Assembly (NCBI GenBank): GCA_017435365.1
Contig: JAFSFD010000012.1
Span: forward strand, 1 to 57,954
From: Akkermansia sp.
Lineage (GTDB): Bacteria > Verrucomicrobiota > Verrucomicrobiia > Verrucomicrobiales > Akkermansiaceae
Length of the DNA stretch: 57,954 nt
Direction of reading: 5' to 3'
Shown: positions 33,152 to 40,293 of the stretch, one piece after another
How the letters are laid out: every line of letters begins with the position of its first letter
How positions within the stretch are numbered: position 1 is the stretch's first letter
The notes under the pieces: generated by a model
Seen by the model: the letters and a program-made list of their open reading frames with translations, nothing else
Databases searched by the model: none
What the model was told of the DNA's origin: nothing
Program-made: the position numbers and the translations under genes

Positions 33152-34254
33152 CAGTTGATATTCTTGTTAAGTTTTTCGACGTGGGGGGGAGGTTCATCCG
33201 AGATGATGGTGGCCACCCAGGAGAGGTCGCGGGAGTTCTTCAGCGCCAGCTTGATGAGCACCATGATAGGCACGGCCAGCAGCATGCCGACCGGCCCCCA
33301 GACCCACCCCCAGAACAGCACGGCCAGCAGCACCACCGAGGTGGCAAGGCCGAACTGCTTGCCCAGGAAGATGGGCTCTATGCCATTGCCGATCATGAAG
33401 TTGATGAAGATATAGCAGAAGGTGATGACTGCGGCATCTCCCCAGCCGCCCATGAGCAGAGCCATGATGATGGGCGGAATCGCGGCCACGATGGAGCCGA
33501 TGGTGGGAATATAGTTCAGCAGGCAGGCAACGAGCCCCCACAGGAAGGCGAACGGCACCTCCATGGCAGCGCAGGCCCACCAGGCCAGAGCGCCGGTGGT
33601 GGCGCTGGCGATTGTTTTGATAAGCAGGTAGCGCTGAATGCCGCGCAGAGCCACGGTGAAGTCCTCCTTGCCCTTGGTGCTGTTCGGCAGGCGGTGCAGA
33701 TTGCGCTTGAACAGCTTGGCCTCACCCAGCATGAAGGTCATGAGCACCAGCACCAGGGTGCAGGTGGTCACAAAGGAGATGGCTTGCCCGGAGATGGTCT
33801 GAATCAGACCGACAAGCTGCTGCATGTCGAATACCTCCTGCGGGGAGCTCACCAGGGCCCTGGCCTGTGCCTCCAGCCCGAAATTGCCCAGCCAGTTCAT
33901 CAGTTCGTTATATTTTTCCACCATGCGGGCCGTGAAGTCGCCCTGCAGGGTGTTCTTCATGTCTGCCGCGAGGAATTTGATGATGCTGGCCACGCCGAAC
34001 AGGATTCCGCCATCCGCAATGACGGTGGCGGTGACAGCCAGCCAGTGCGGGAATTTAAGATATTTGCTCAGCAGTTTGGTGATGGCGTAGCTGATGATGG
34101 CCAGGAAACCGGCCATCATGATGGGCAGCAGCACGCCGCGAGCAGCCTGCAGACCCAGGATGACTACCACCGCCCCGGCTGCTGTGAGCAGGAAGCGGCC
34201 TCCCTCGCCGAAATGGTTCGGCTGCGTGTTCTGTTTTTCGGGGTGTTCAGCCAT
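33151..34254 (-). CDS. AI-2E family transporter (PerM/YdiK-like permease)
   Basis: This 367-residue protein has the seven to eight transmembrane helix pattern of the UPF0118/AI-2E transporter family: a first pair of helices (LLTAAGAVVVILGLQAARGVLLPIMMAGFLAII), a central soluble helical region (about 80-200), and a C-terminal block with the conserved PTIGSIVAAIPP and the GNGIEPIFLGKQFGLATSVVLLAVLFWGWVWG-type region near 290-330. Substrates of most members are unknown. It is co-transcribed with lysA. Confidence 0.88.
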   Translation of the reverse strand: MAEHPEKQNTQPNHFGEGGRFLLTAAGAVVVILGLQAARGVLLPIMMAGFLAIISYAITKLLSKYLKFPHWLAVTATVIADGGILFGVASIIKFLAADMKNTLQGDFTARMVEKYNELMNWLGNFGLEAQARALVSSPQEVFDMQQLVGLIQTISGQAISFVTTCTLVLVLMTFMLGEAKLFKRNLHRLPNSTKGKEDFTVALRGIQRYLLIKTIASATTGALAWWACAAMEVPFAFLWGLVACLLNYIPTIGSIVAAIPPIIMALLMGGWGDAAVITFCYIFINFMIGNGIEPIFLGKQFGLATSVVLLAVLFWGWVWGPVGMLLAVPIMVLIKLALKNSRDLSWVATIISDEPPPHVEKLNKNIN

Positions 34255-34265
34255 AGGACTTTGCC

Positions 34266-34312
34266 ATTCTACACAGCAACACCCGCCATTTCAAGAGGAA
34301 TTGCGGGTGTTG
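34266..34312 (-). promoter_or_regulatory. lysA-operon promoter inside an inverted repeat
   Basis: On the minus strand TTGAAA (34294-34289), a 17-bp spacer and TAGAAT (34271-34266) end 11 nt before the ATG at 34254. The perfect 10-bp inverted repeat CAACACCCGC (34277-34286) / GCGGGTGTTG (34303-34312) has the -35 box in its centre, so it could be an operator. Confidence 0.65.
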
Positions 34313-34340
34313 ACAAAAAAACGCATAGTGCCGGGGGCGC

Positions 34341-35495
34341 TCAGCTGCCGGCGTTCAATTCCATCACAGCGCGTTGCATGGCTTGGAGCCCTTGTTCCAG
34401 AATCTCCGGGGCTGTGGCAAAGTTCAGACGCACACACTGCGGGGAACCGAAGTTGGCGCCGTTGTCCAGGAACACATCCGCCTTTTCCAGGAAGAAGTCG
34501 TGCGGCGATTCCACGCCCAGGGCCGAGCAGTCTATCCAGGCCAGGTAGGTGGCTTCCTGGTGGCGCACCTTGAGCATGGGCAGTTCGCGCGCGATGAAGT
34601 CATACACAAACTGACGGTTGCGGCGCAGGGTGCAGAGGAGCTGCTTGTGCCATTCCCAGCCGTCGCGGTAGGCTGCCAGAGAGGCAGCATAGGCAAAGAC
34701 ATTCAGCGTGGGCAGGGTGTGGCCCTGAATCTTGCGGATGGCGGCCAGTAGTTCCGGGTTCGGCACGGCCATGAAGGTGAAGCAGATGCCGGCTATGTTG
34801 AAGGTCTTGCTCGGGGCGCTCAGCATCACGACGCGTTTCAGCAGGTGCTCCGGCAGGCTCAGGGCTGTGGTGTGCTTCAAATCCTCATCCAGCACCAGGT
34901 CGCAGTGAATCTCATCGGAGCAGAGCAGCATATCATGCCGCTCGCAGAACTCCGCCAGTCGTAGAATGTCCTCCCGGCTCCAGACCCTCCCCAGCGGATT
35001 GTGCGGGTTGCAGAGCAGGAATATCCTGGTGTTCGGGCTCACAGCTGCTTCCATGGCTTCCCAGTCGAACTCCCAGCGGCCGTTCACATTGGCATACGGC
35101 ACCTGCAGCAGGCTGCAATGGGCGTCCTCATGGCAGTGCAGCATGGGCGGGTATACCGGGGTGCACACCATCACCTCGTGCTCCGGGCGGGTGCAGGCCG
35201 TGCGGGTCACCAGGGTGAATGCCGGCACACAGCCCGGAATGGCATGCAGCCACTCCGGCTGCGGATTCTGCACACCGTGCATGGCGGTGAGATACGCGCA
35301 AATGGCTTCGCGGAGCTCATCGGTCATGAAGGCATAGCCATAGAACCGGTGGTTAAGCCGCTGCTGCAGAGCGTCCACCACGCATGGTGGCGATTCGATG
35401 TCCATATCCGCAATGCCGAAGGGCAGCGGCCCCTGTAAATCCCATTTGATGTTGCCGGTCTCACGCCGGCTGTCGGTGGATGCAAAGCGTATCAT
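34341..35495 (-). CDS. PatB/MalY-like pyridoxal aminotransferase or C-S lyase
   Basis: This 384-residue fold-type I PLP enzyme aligns with the MalY/PatB group, which cleaves cystathionine or cysteine conjugates. Visible features are the N-terminal PLPFGIADMDIESPP substrate loop, FLLCNPHNPLGRVW, CSDEIHCDLV and the PLP-lysine in SAPSKTFNIAG. Family members often double as aminotransferases, so activity on cystathionine is likely but not certain. It stands alone, with its own promoter. Confidence 0.9.
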   Translation of the reverse strand: MIRFASTDSRRETGNIKWDLQGPLPFGIADMDIESPPCVVDALQQRLNHRFYGYAFMTDELREAICAYLTAMHGVQNPQPEWLHAIPGCVPAFTLVTRTACTRPEHEVMVCTPVYPPMLHCHEDAHCSLLQVPYANVNGRWEFDWEAMEAAVSPNTRIFLLCNPHNPLGRVWSREDILRLAEFCERHDMLLCSDEIHCDLVLDEDLKHTTALSLPEHLLKRVVMLSAPSKTFNIAGICFTFMAVPNPELLAAIRKIQGHTLPTLNVFAYAASLAAYRDGWEWHKQLLCTLRRNRQFVYDFIARELPMLKVRHQEATYLAWIDCSALGVESPHDFFLEKADVFLDNGANFGSPQCVRLNFATAPEILEQGLQAMQRAVMELNAGS

Positions 35496-35518
35496 ATTTT
35501 CTCAACTGACCACCTTGC

Positions 35519-35547
35519 ACACTACCAGAATTTTTTTCGCCGGGCAA
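35519..35547 (-). promoter_or_regulatory. promoter of the PatB-like gene
   Basis: On the minus strand TTGCCC (35547-35542), a 17-bp spacer and TAGTGT (35524-35519) precede the ATG at 35495 by 23 nt. Confidence 0.6.
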
Positions 35548-35588
35548 GCAGAAAACGGCGATTGTCGGCAGGAGATGTGAGGGCAGGG

Positions 35589-35635
35589 AATAAAGAAAAA
35601 GCGCAGAATGACTGATAATCAATCTTTCTGCGCTT
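35589..35635 (-). terminator. terminator of tRNA-Ser
   Basis: On the minus strand AAGCGCAGAA (35635-35626) and TTCTGCGCTT (35608-35599) form a perfect 10-bp stem, followed by TTTCTTTATT. It lies 10 bp after the tRNA. Confidence 0.88.
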
Positions 35636-35644
35636 TTATATGAG

Positions 35645-35732
35645 CGGAGAGAGTGGGATTCGAACCCACGGTGACATCTCTGCCACGCTCGATTTCGAGT
35701 CGAGTGCCTTAGACCAACTCAGCCATCTCTCC
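35645..35732 (-). tRNA. tRNA-Ser (anticodon CGA)
   Basis: The 88-nt minus-strand sequence folds as a class II (long variable arm) tRNA. The acceptor GGAGAGA pairs with TCTCTCC, discriminator G; the anticodon loop CTCGAAA gives anticodon CGA (35697-35695), reading UCG; the variable arm GTGGCAGAGATGTCAC is typical for serine; the T arm is GTGGGTTCGAATCCCAC. The 3' CCA is not encoded. Confidence 0.96.
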
Positions 35733-35752
35733 ATGGTGCGGTTGCGGGGGCT

Positions 35753-35781
35753 ATTCTGCCTGTTCAGGTGGCGGGTGTCAA
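35753..35781 (-). promoter_or_regulatory. promoter of tRNA-Ser
   Basis: On the minus strand TTGACA (35781-35776), a 17-bp spacer and CAGAAT (35758-35753) lie 20 nt before the tRNA 5' end. Confidence 0.75.
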
Positions 35782-35843
35782 GATTTATCTGGCTTGCTGA
35801 CACGGGGAGGCGCAATAAAATGTCAGGCTGCAACATTTTGTAC

Positions 35844-35873
35844 TTGTGGGGGGCCGCCGATAAATGGTAAATT
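35844..35873 (+). promoter_or_regulatory. promoter of the amidase pair
   Basis: TTGTGG (35844-35849), an 18-bp spacer and TAAATT (35868-35873) precede a GTG (35880) by 6 nt and the ATG at 35892 by 18 nt. An AAAGAAG stretch lies between. Confidence 0.55.
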
Positions 35874-35891
35874 AAAGAAGTGTTTGAATAC

Positions 35892-36959
35892 ATGAGACGG
35901 ATTGCCTCACACTTGTTGTTGCTGCTGCTGGCGCTGGTGATGTGCCTGGCGGGGGGCGTGTCTGCCCAATCTGCCTGGGAGGTATCGGAGATAGAGGGCG
36001 TGGAGTATGTGAAGCTCCGCGATGTGTGGCGTTTTTACAAGTTTGTCCCGCGCAAGGGGCGCCCGGGCTGCGTTTCCTACGGCAGCGGTAAGCATGTGGT
36101 ATCCCTCAAACCGGACCATTCGGATTTTTATGTGAACAACTACCGCTATGTGCTCTCCCACCCGGTGCGGAAGCAGGATTCGGAGCTCATGATTTCCTCG
36201 GTGGATATGCGCAAGCTGGTGGACCCGGTGCTGCGCCCGCGCTATTCCCCGCAGGCCCGGCTGCGCACGGTGGTAATTGACCCCGGCCACGGTGGGCACG
36301 ATGCCGGGGCGGTGAGTGGCATAGCGAAGGAGAAGGACCTGAACCTGGCGGTGGCCCGCAAGCTGCGCCGCATGCTGGAGCGCCAGGGCTACCGCGTGGT
36401 GTTGACCCGCGATGGTGACTATTTCCTGACCCTGCAGCAGCGTGTCGCCATTGCGAACCGGATTCCGGATTCTGTGTTTGTGAGCATTCACCACAATGCG
36501 GGCCGCAAGGCTGCCAGTGGTATCGAGACATTCACCCTGGCGCCGCATGGCACCACCTCCCCGTTTGCCCGCTCCCGCCGTTTTGATGACCTGGCCGGTA
36601 ATAACCAGGACAGCGAGAATATAGCCCTGGCCACGGCGGTACACAGCCGCGCCATCCGCAGCTCCGGTGCCATCGACCGCGGGATTCAGCGTGCCCGTTT
36701 CTCGGTGCTCTGCACGATTCGCCGCCCGGCCATCCTGTTCGAGGGAGGCTTTGTTTCCAATCCTTCGGAATGCCGGAAGATGGTAACGGATAATTACCAG
36801 AACATGCTGGCCGACAGTATCTGCAAGGGCATAGTGGCCTATAACAACACCGTGTGCCGTCCGGCTCGCCGGGATGTGGCCGCGAGTAATCCCGGCTCCG
36901 GGCGCGTGCGTACCAGTATTTCCGGCTCTCGTGTGGGAAGCTACCCCCGTAAGAAATGA
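35892..36959 (+). CDS. N-acetylmuramoyl-L-alanine amidase (Amidase_3)
   Basis: This 355-residue secreted zinc amidase cleaves the bond between MurNAc and the stem peptide. After the signal peptide (residues 1-25) comes a region of about 100 residues with SH3/AMIN-like character, then the catalytic domain with DPGHGGHDAG (first zinc His), the ligand Glu in AKEKDLNL, the second His in SIHHNAG and the catalytic Glu in LFEGGFVSN. The ATG at 35892 is preferred; a GTG at 35880 (four more residues) would be leaderless. Its stop overlaps the start of a second amidase gene by 4 bp (ATGA). Confidence 0.92.
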   Translation: MRRIASHLLLLLLALVMCLAGGVSAQSAWEVSEIEGVEYVKLRDVWRFYKFVPRKGRPGCVSYGSGKHVVSLKPDHSDFYVNNYRYVLSHPVRKQDSELMISSVDMRKLVDPVLRPRYSPQARLRTVVIDPGHGGHDAGAVSGIAKEKDLNLAVARKLRRMLERQGYRVVLTRDGDYFLTLQQRVAIANRIPDSVFVSIHHNAGRKAASGIETFTLAPHGTTSPFARSRRFDDLAGNNQDSENIALATAVHSRAIRSSGAIDRGIQRARFSVLCTIRRPAILFEGGFVSNPSECRKMVTDNYQNMLADSICKGIVAYNNTVCRPARRDVAASNPGSGRVRTSISGSRVGSYPRKK

Positions 36960-38197
36960 TGAGGATGCGGTTTGCAAGGTGGGGTGTTTTTCTGCTGGCA
37001 GGGGCCATGTGGCTTCCCTGCGCCTACGCCAATGCGGCGGAGGATGCCGCCAAGGCGGCAGAGTCTGCTCCGCCTGAGCCCCCTGCGGCCCCAGCACCCC
37101 AGGCAGCACCTGCGGTGGGCACCTGGCACATCCGCGAGGTCGATGGTGTTGAATACCTGCCGCTGGAGGATTTGCGCAGTTTTTACAAACTGATGCCCAT
37201 GCAGCCGAAAGGGCGCAAGGTGGCAGGGCAGCGAATGCTGGGCAATGGTGAGGTGACGCTGGTGTTTGGCCCGGCCCCGCGCGAGCTGCGCATTCAGGAG
37301 CGCCTTTTTATTCTTTCCCACCCGGTGCAGGAGGATGCTTCCGGCGATTTGCTGGTGTCAAAGATGGACGTGCTGCAGGTGATTGAGCCGGTGCTGCGGC
37401 CCACTTACATTGCAAACCGCAGCGCCGTGCGCACGGTGGTGATTGACCCCGCCCACGGTGGCCACGATACCGGTACCGTCACCCCCTATGCCCGCGAGGC
37501 GGATGTGGTCCTGGTGGTGGCTCTCAAACTGGGTGCCGAACTGAAGAAACGCGGGTACGAAGTGGTTTACACCCAGGAGCACAACCAGTACATGTCGCCG
37601 CAGGGCAGGGTGGATAAGGCCAATGCCGCCCCGGCCGCCATTTTTGTGAGCCTGCATCTGAACAGTGGCCGAAGCGATATGAAGGGGTCTCAGGTATACA
37701 CCTTGGCTCCGCTGGAAAAAGGTGAAAAGCCGCTTCCCGGGCATGACTTCAGCCAGTCCGGCATAGCGCTGGCTCTGGCCCTTCAATCCAGCCTGGTGGA
37801 GAAGGCCGAGACCGAGGACGGCGGCTGCCGGCGTGCGCATTACAGCCCGTTGAACTCGCTGCGCTGCCCCGGTGTGATAGTGGAGCTGGGCTATGCCACG
37901 AACCCGGAGGAGGGAACCCGCCTGTCAACGGAAGAATACCAGCTCAAACTTGCCGGCGCACTGGCTGATGGTGTGGATGCGTTTGCCCGCGTGATGAATC
38001 CGGCCACGAATCTGCAGGTGCAGAAGGCTCCTGTGGTGGAGACTCCGCCGCCCGCCCCGGTGAAGGTGGAGCCAGCTCCCGCCAAAAAGGCCCAGCCAGC
38101 CAGGCAGAAGGCCCAGCCGCGCAAGCGGGCTGCCCGCCGCCGCGCTCCGGCCAGGAAGAATTCCCGGCAGCAGCGCCGCAGCAATCGCCGCCGTTGA
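36956..38197 (+). CDS. second N-acetylmuramoyl-L-alanine amidase (Amidase_3) with basic tail
   Basis: This 413-residue paralogue of the preceding gene shares its layout (signal peptide, about 110-residue first domain with matching blocks such as DGVEYLPLEDLRSFYKL, then Amidase_3). Catalytic residues are kept: His in DPAHGGHDTG, Glu in READVVLV, His in SLHLNSG and Glu in VELGYATN, though the usual Arg of TR-x-x-D is replaced by Gln. The last 70 residues are a Pro/Lys/Ala then Arg-rich tail that may bind the anionic wall or membrane. The gene follows the first amidase with an ATGA overlap, so it is a tandem duplication. Confidence 0.9.
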   Translation: MMRMRFARWGVFLLAGAMWLPCAYANAAEDAAKAAESAPPEPPAAPAPQAAPAVGTWHIREVDGVEYLPLEDLRSFYKLMPMQPKGRKVAGQRMLGNGEVTLVFGPAPRELRIQERLFILSHPVQEDASGDLLVSKMDVLQVIEPVLRPTYIANRSAVRTVVIDPAHGGHDTGTVTPYAREADVVLVVALKLGAELKKRGYEVVYTQEHNQYMSPQGRVDKANAAPAAIFVSLHLNSGRSDMKGSQVYTLAPLEKGEKPLPGHDFSQSGIALALALQSSLVEKAETEDGGCRRAHYSPLNSLRCPGVIVELGYATNPEEGTRLSTEEYQLKLAGALADGVDAFARVMNPATNLQVQKAPVVETPPPAPVKVEPAPAKKAQPARQKAQPRKRAARRRAPARKNSRQQRRSNRRR

Positions 38198-38244
38198 TAG
38201 CGCGCAAATGCGTGCCACCTCTTTTCCAGGGCGCACGCTCTGCA

Positions 38245-38273
38245 AATAAAAAGGGCAGCCGCAGCTGCCCTTT
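38245..38273 (-). terminator. ndk terminator (possibly bidirectional)
   Basis: AAGGGCAGC (38251-38259) and GCTGCCCTT (38264-38272) form a 9-bp stem with loop CGCA. On the minus strand it is followed by TTTATTT, suiting ndk; on the plus strand it lies 53 bp after the second amidase. Confidence 0.85.
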
Positions 38274-38305
38274 GCGTTGAAGTCGTTGTTTCGAGCGCAG
38301 GATAA

Positions 38306-38755
38306 TCAGTCCACGTTGTCGAAGATTTCCTCCGGCTTGAAGAAACGCTTGATTTCCACCTCTGCGCTTTCGGGGGAGTCGGAAGCGTGGCAGATGTTGA
38401 GCATGCTGTTGGTGCCGAAATCGCCGCGGATGGTGCCTTTGTCAGCCTTCATGGAGTTGGTGGGCCCCAGGATGGAGCGCACGCGGGTGATGACGCCGGG
38501 GCCGGAAAGCACCAGGGCCACCACGGGGCTGGTCTGCATGAACGCGGAGAGGGTGGGGAAGAGGGGCTTGTCATCAATCACCAGGTCGATGATGTGGGCG
38601 TAGTGCTCACGCAGGATGGCGTCATCCAGCTGCATCATCTTCATGCCGCGCAGGCGGAAACCTTCGCCCAGCAGACGCTGCAGGATGATACCGGAAAGAT
38701 TCTTGCGGACGCAGTCCGGCTTGAACAGAATGAGTGTTTTTTCGTCGCGGTTCAT
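38306..38755 (-). CDS. ndk: nucleoside diphosphate kinase
   Basis: This 149-residue enzyme transfers the gamma phosphate between nucleoside di- and triphosphates. The catalytic His is His123 in NICHASDS (family consensus N-x-x-H-G/A-S-D), and the N-terminal TLILFKPDCVRKNL matches the family strand with the nucleotide-binding Lys. The length is normal. It has its own promoter and terminator. Confidence 0.96.
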   Translation of the reverse strand: MNRDEKTLILFKPDCVRKNLSGIILQRLLGEGFRLRGMKMMQLDDAILREHYAHIIDLVIDDKPLFPTLSAFMQTSPVVALVLSGPGVITRVRSILGPTNSMKADKGTIRGDFGTNSMLNICHASDSPESAEVEIKRFFKPEEIFDNVD

Positions 38756-38776
38756 AATGTCTTGAAGTGTGTGCCC

Positions 38777-38805
38777 TTTTTACTCTCCGAGTGGGCTTCT
38801 GTCAA
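38777..38805 (-). promoter_or_regulatory. ndk promoter
   Basis: On the minus strand TTGACA (38805-38800), a 17-bp spacer and TAAAAA (38782-38777) precede the ATG at 38755 by 21 nt. Confidence 0.7.
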
Positions 38806-38836
38806 GGAAAAAGCCGTGCGCTTACATGATTTCGCA

Positions 38837-38865
38837 TTGCGGAGCCGGGGGAGAAAGAGTATACT
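38837..38865 (+). promoter_or_regulatory. pepP promoter
   Basis: TTGCGG (38837-38842), a 17-bp spacer and TATACT (38860-38865) precede the ATG at 38881 by 15 nt, with an AGAAG stretch in between. Confidence 0.72.
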
Positions 38866-38880
38866 GCCTGCCAGAAGAAT

Positions 38881-40182
38881 ATGAAACACACACTCCGTTA
38901 CGAGCCCATTCCCGCCGCCTTTTACCAGGCCAACCGTGATAAGCTGGCTGCCCAGCTGCCCGCAGGGGCGCTGGTGATTGTGCATGCCAATGATATCTAC
39001 CCCACGAATGCGGATGGCACCCTGGCCCACCACCAGAATGCCAACCTGTTCTACCTCACCGGCATTGACCAGGAGGAAACCGTGCTGCTCATGCGTGTTG
39101 GTGAGAACGGCGAGCATGATGATACCCTGCTGCTGCGTGAGACCAATGAGAAGATTGTCATCTGGGAGGGTGCCCGCCTTACCGCCGAAGCCGCTACAGA
39201 ACTGAGCGGCGTGGAGGATGTGCGCTGGACGGATGTGTACAACGCCCTGCTGGCCGAGTGGGTGCCCGCGGCCTCTGCCCTCTGGCTGGAGACGGATAAC
39301 CACCCCCGCCGCTTCACCTATGTGCAGACCCGCAATGAGCGCATGGCCGCTGCCATCCGCGCTTCTTATCCGGATGCAAAGCAGGAGAGCCTGTATGACT
39401 TGCTGGCCGGTATGCGCCTGGTCAAGAGCCCGGAGGAAATGGTGCAGCAGCGCCGCGCCTGCGAGATTACGGGTGCCGGGTTTGTGGAGCTCCTGCCGCA
39501 GGTGAAGCCCGGCATGGGCGAGTGGGAGATTGAGGCCGCCCTGAGTGCCGCCTACATCCGCCGCCGCGCCCGCAAGTTCTCTTTCCTGCCCATCATTGCC
39601 AGCGGGGCAGATACCTGCGTGCTGCACTATATTTCCAACCACAAGGAAGTGCAGGACGGCGACCTTATCCTGCTTGATATCGGCGCGGAATACGGTGGCT
39701 ATGCCGGTGATATGACCCGCACCATTCCCGCCAACGGCAAGTTTACCCCCCGCCAGCGTGCGGTGTATGAGGCTGTGCTCCGCGTGCAGCGCTATGCCAT
39801 GAGTATCATGCGCCCCGGTCTGGAGAAAGCGGAATACGAGCGCATGGTGCGCGTGAACATGGCCGCAGAGCTGGTGAAGCTGGGCCTGCTTACACAGGAA
39901 GAGGTGGAAGCCGAGGGCTCCAATCCGCTCTGCGTGCGCAAGTACTATATGCACGGCACTTCCCATTCCCTGGGGATTGATGTGCACGATGTCGGCTCGG
40001 ATACCAAGTGCTTTGCTGTCGGTCAGGTCTGGACCGTGGAACCCGGCATCTACATCCCCGCCGAGGCCATCGGCATCCGCCTGGAGACGGACGTGCTCAT
40101 CACGGAGGACGGCGTGGAGGACCTCATCCCGAACGCCCCCATCGAGCCGGATGAGATTGAACGCCTCATGGCGGGCAGATAA
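38881..40182 (+). CDS. pepP: Xaa-Pro aminopeptidase (aminopeptidase P)
   Basis: This 433-residue M24B peptidase removes N-terminal residues preceding proline. The N-terminal domain (1-170, including NANLFYLTGIDQEETVLLM) is that of aminopeptidase P; the metal site in the pita-bread fold is complete: Asp in LLDIGAEYGGYAGDMTR (two Asp), His in HGTSHSLGIDVHD, Glu in TVEPGIYIP and Glu in IRLETDVLITEDG. No signal peptide, so cytosolic. Followed by a strong terminator. Confidence 0.95.
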   Translation: MKHTLRYEPIPAAFYQANRDKLAAQLPAGALVIVHANDIYPTNADGTLAHHQNANLFYLTGIDQEETVLLMRVGENGEHDDTLLLRETNEKIVIWEGARLTAEAATELSGVEDVRWTDVYNALLAEWVPAASALWLETDNHPRRFTYVQTRNERMAAAIRASYPDAKQESLYDLLAGMRLVKSPEEMVQQRRACEITGAGFVELLPQVKPGMGEWEIEAALSAAYIRRRARKFSFLPIIASGADTCVLHYISNHKEVQDGDLILLDIGAEYGGYAGDMTRTIPANGKFTPRQRAVYEAVLRVQRYAMSIMRPGLEKAEYERMVRVNMAAELVKLGLLTQEEVEAEGSNPLCVRKYYMHGTSHSLGIDVHDVGSDTKCFAVGQVWTVEPGIYIPAEAIGIRLETDVLITEDGVEDLIPNAPIEPDEIERLMAGR

Positions 40183-40205
40183 GCCGAATCCCCCCATTTA
40201 TTGGA

Positions 40206-40233
40206 AGAGCGGCCGGATGGCCGCTCTTTTTTT
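40206..40233 (+). terminator. pepP terminator
   Basis: AGAGCGGCC (40206-40214) and GGCCGCTCT (40219-40227) form a 9-bp stem with loop GGAT, followed by a T-run. Confidence 0.93.
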
Positions 40234-40240
40234 GGGAAGA

Positions 40241-40273
40241 AAAAAATCCCCGTCGTGTGAAACGGCGGGGATT
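40241..40273 (-). terminator. RND operon terminator
   Basis: On the minus strand AATCCCCGCCG and CGACGGGGATT form a stem with one mismatch around TTTCACA, followed by TTTTTTCTT; it lies 20 bp after the RND gene and faces the pepP terminator. Confidence 0.88.
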
Positions 40274-40293
40274 TCCGAATTTTTCCGGGGCAA

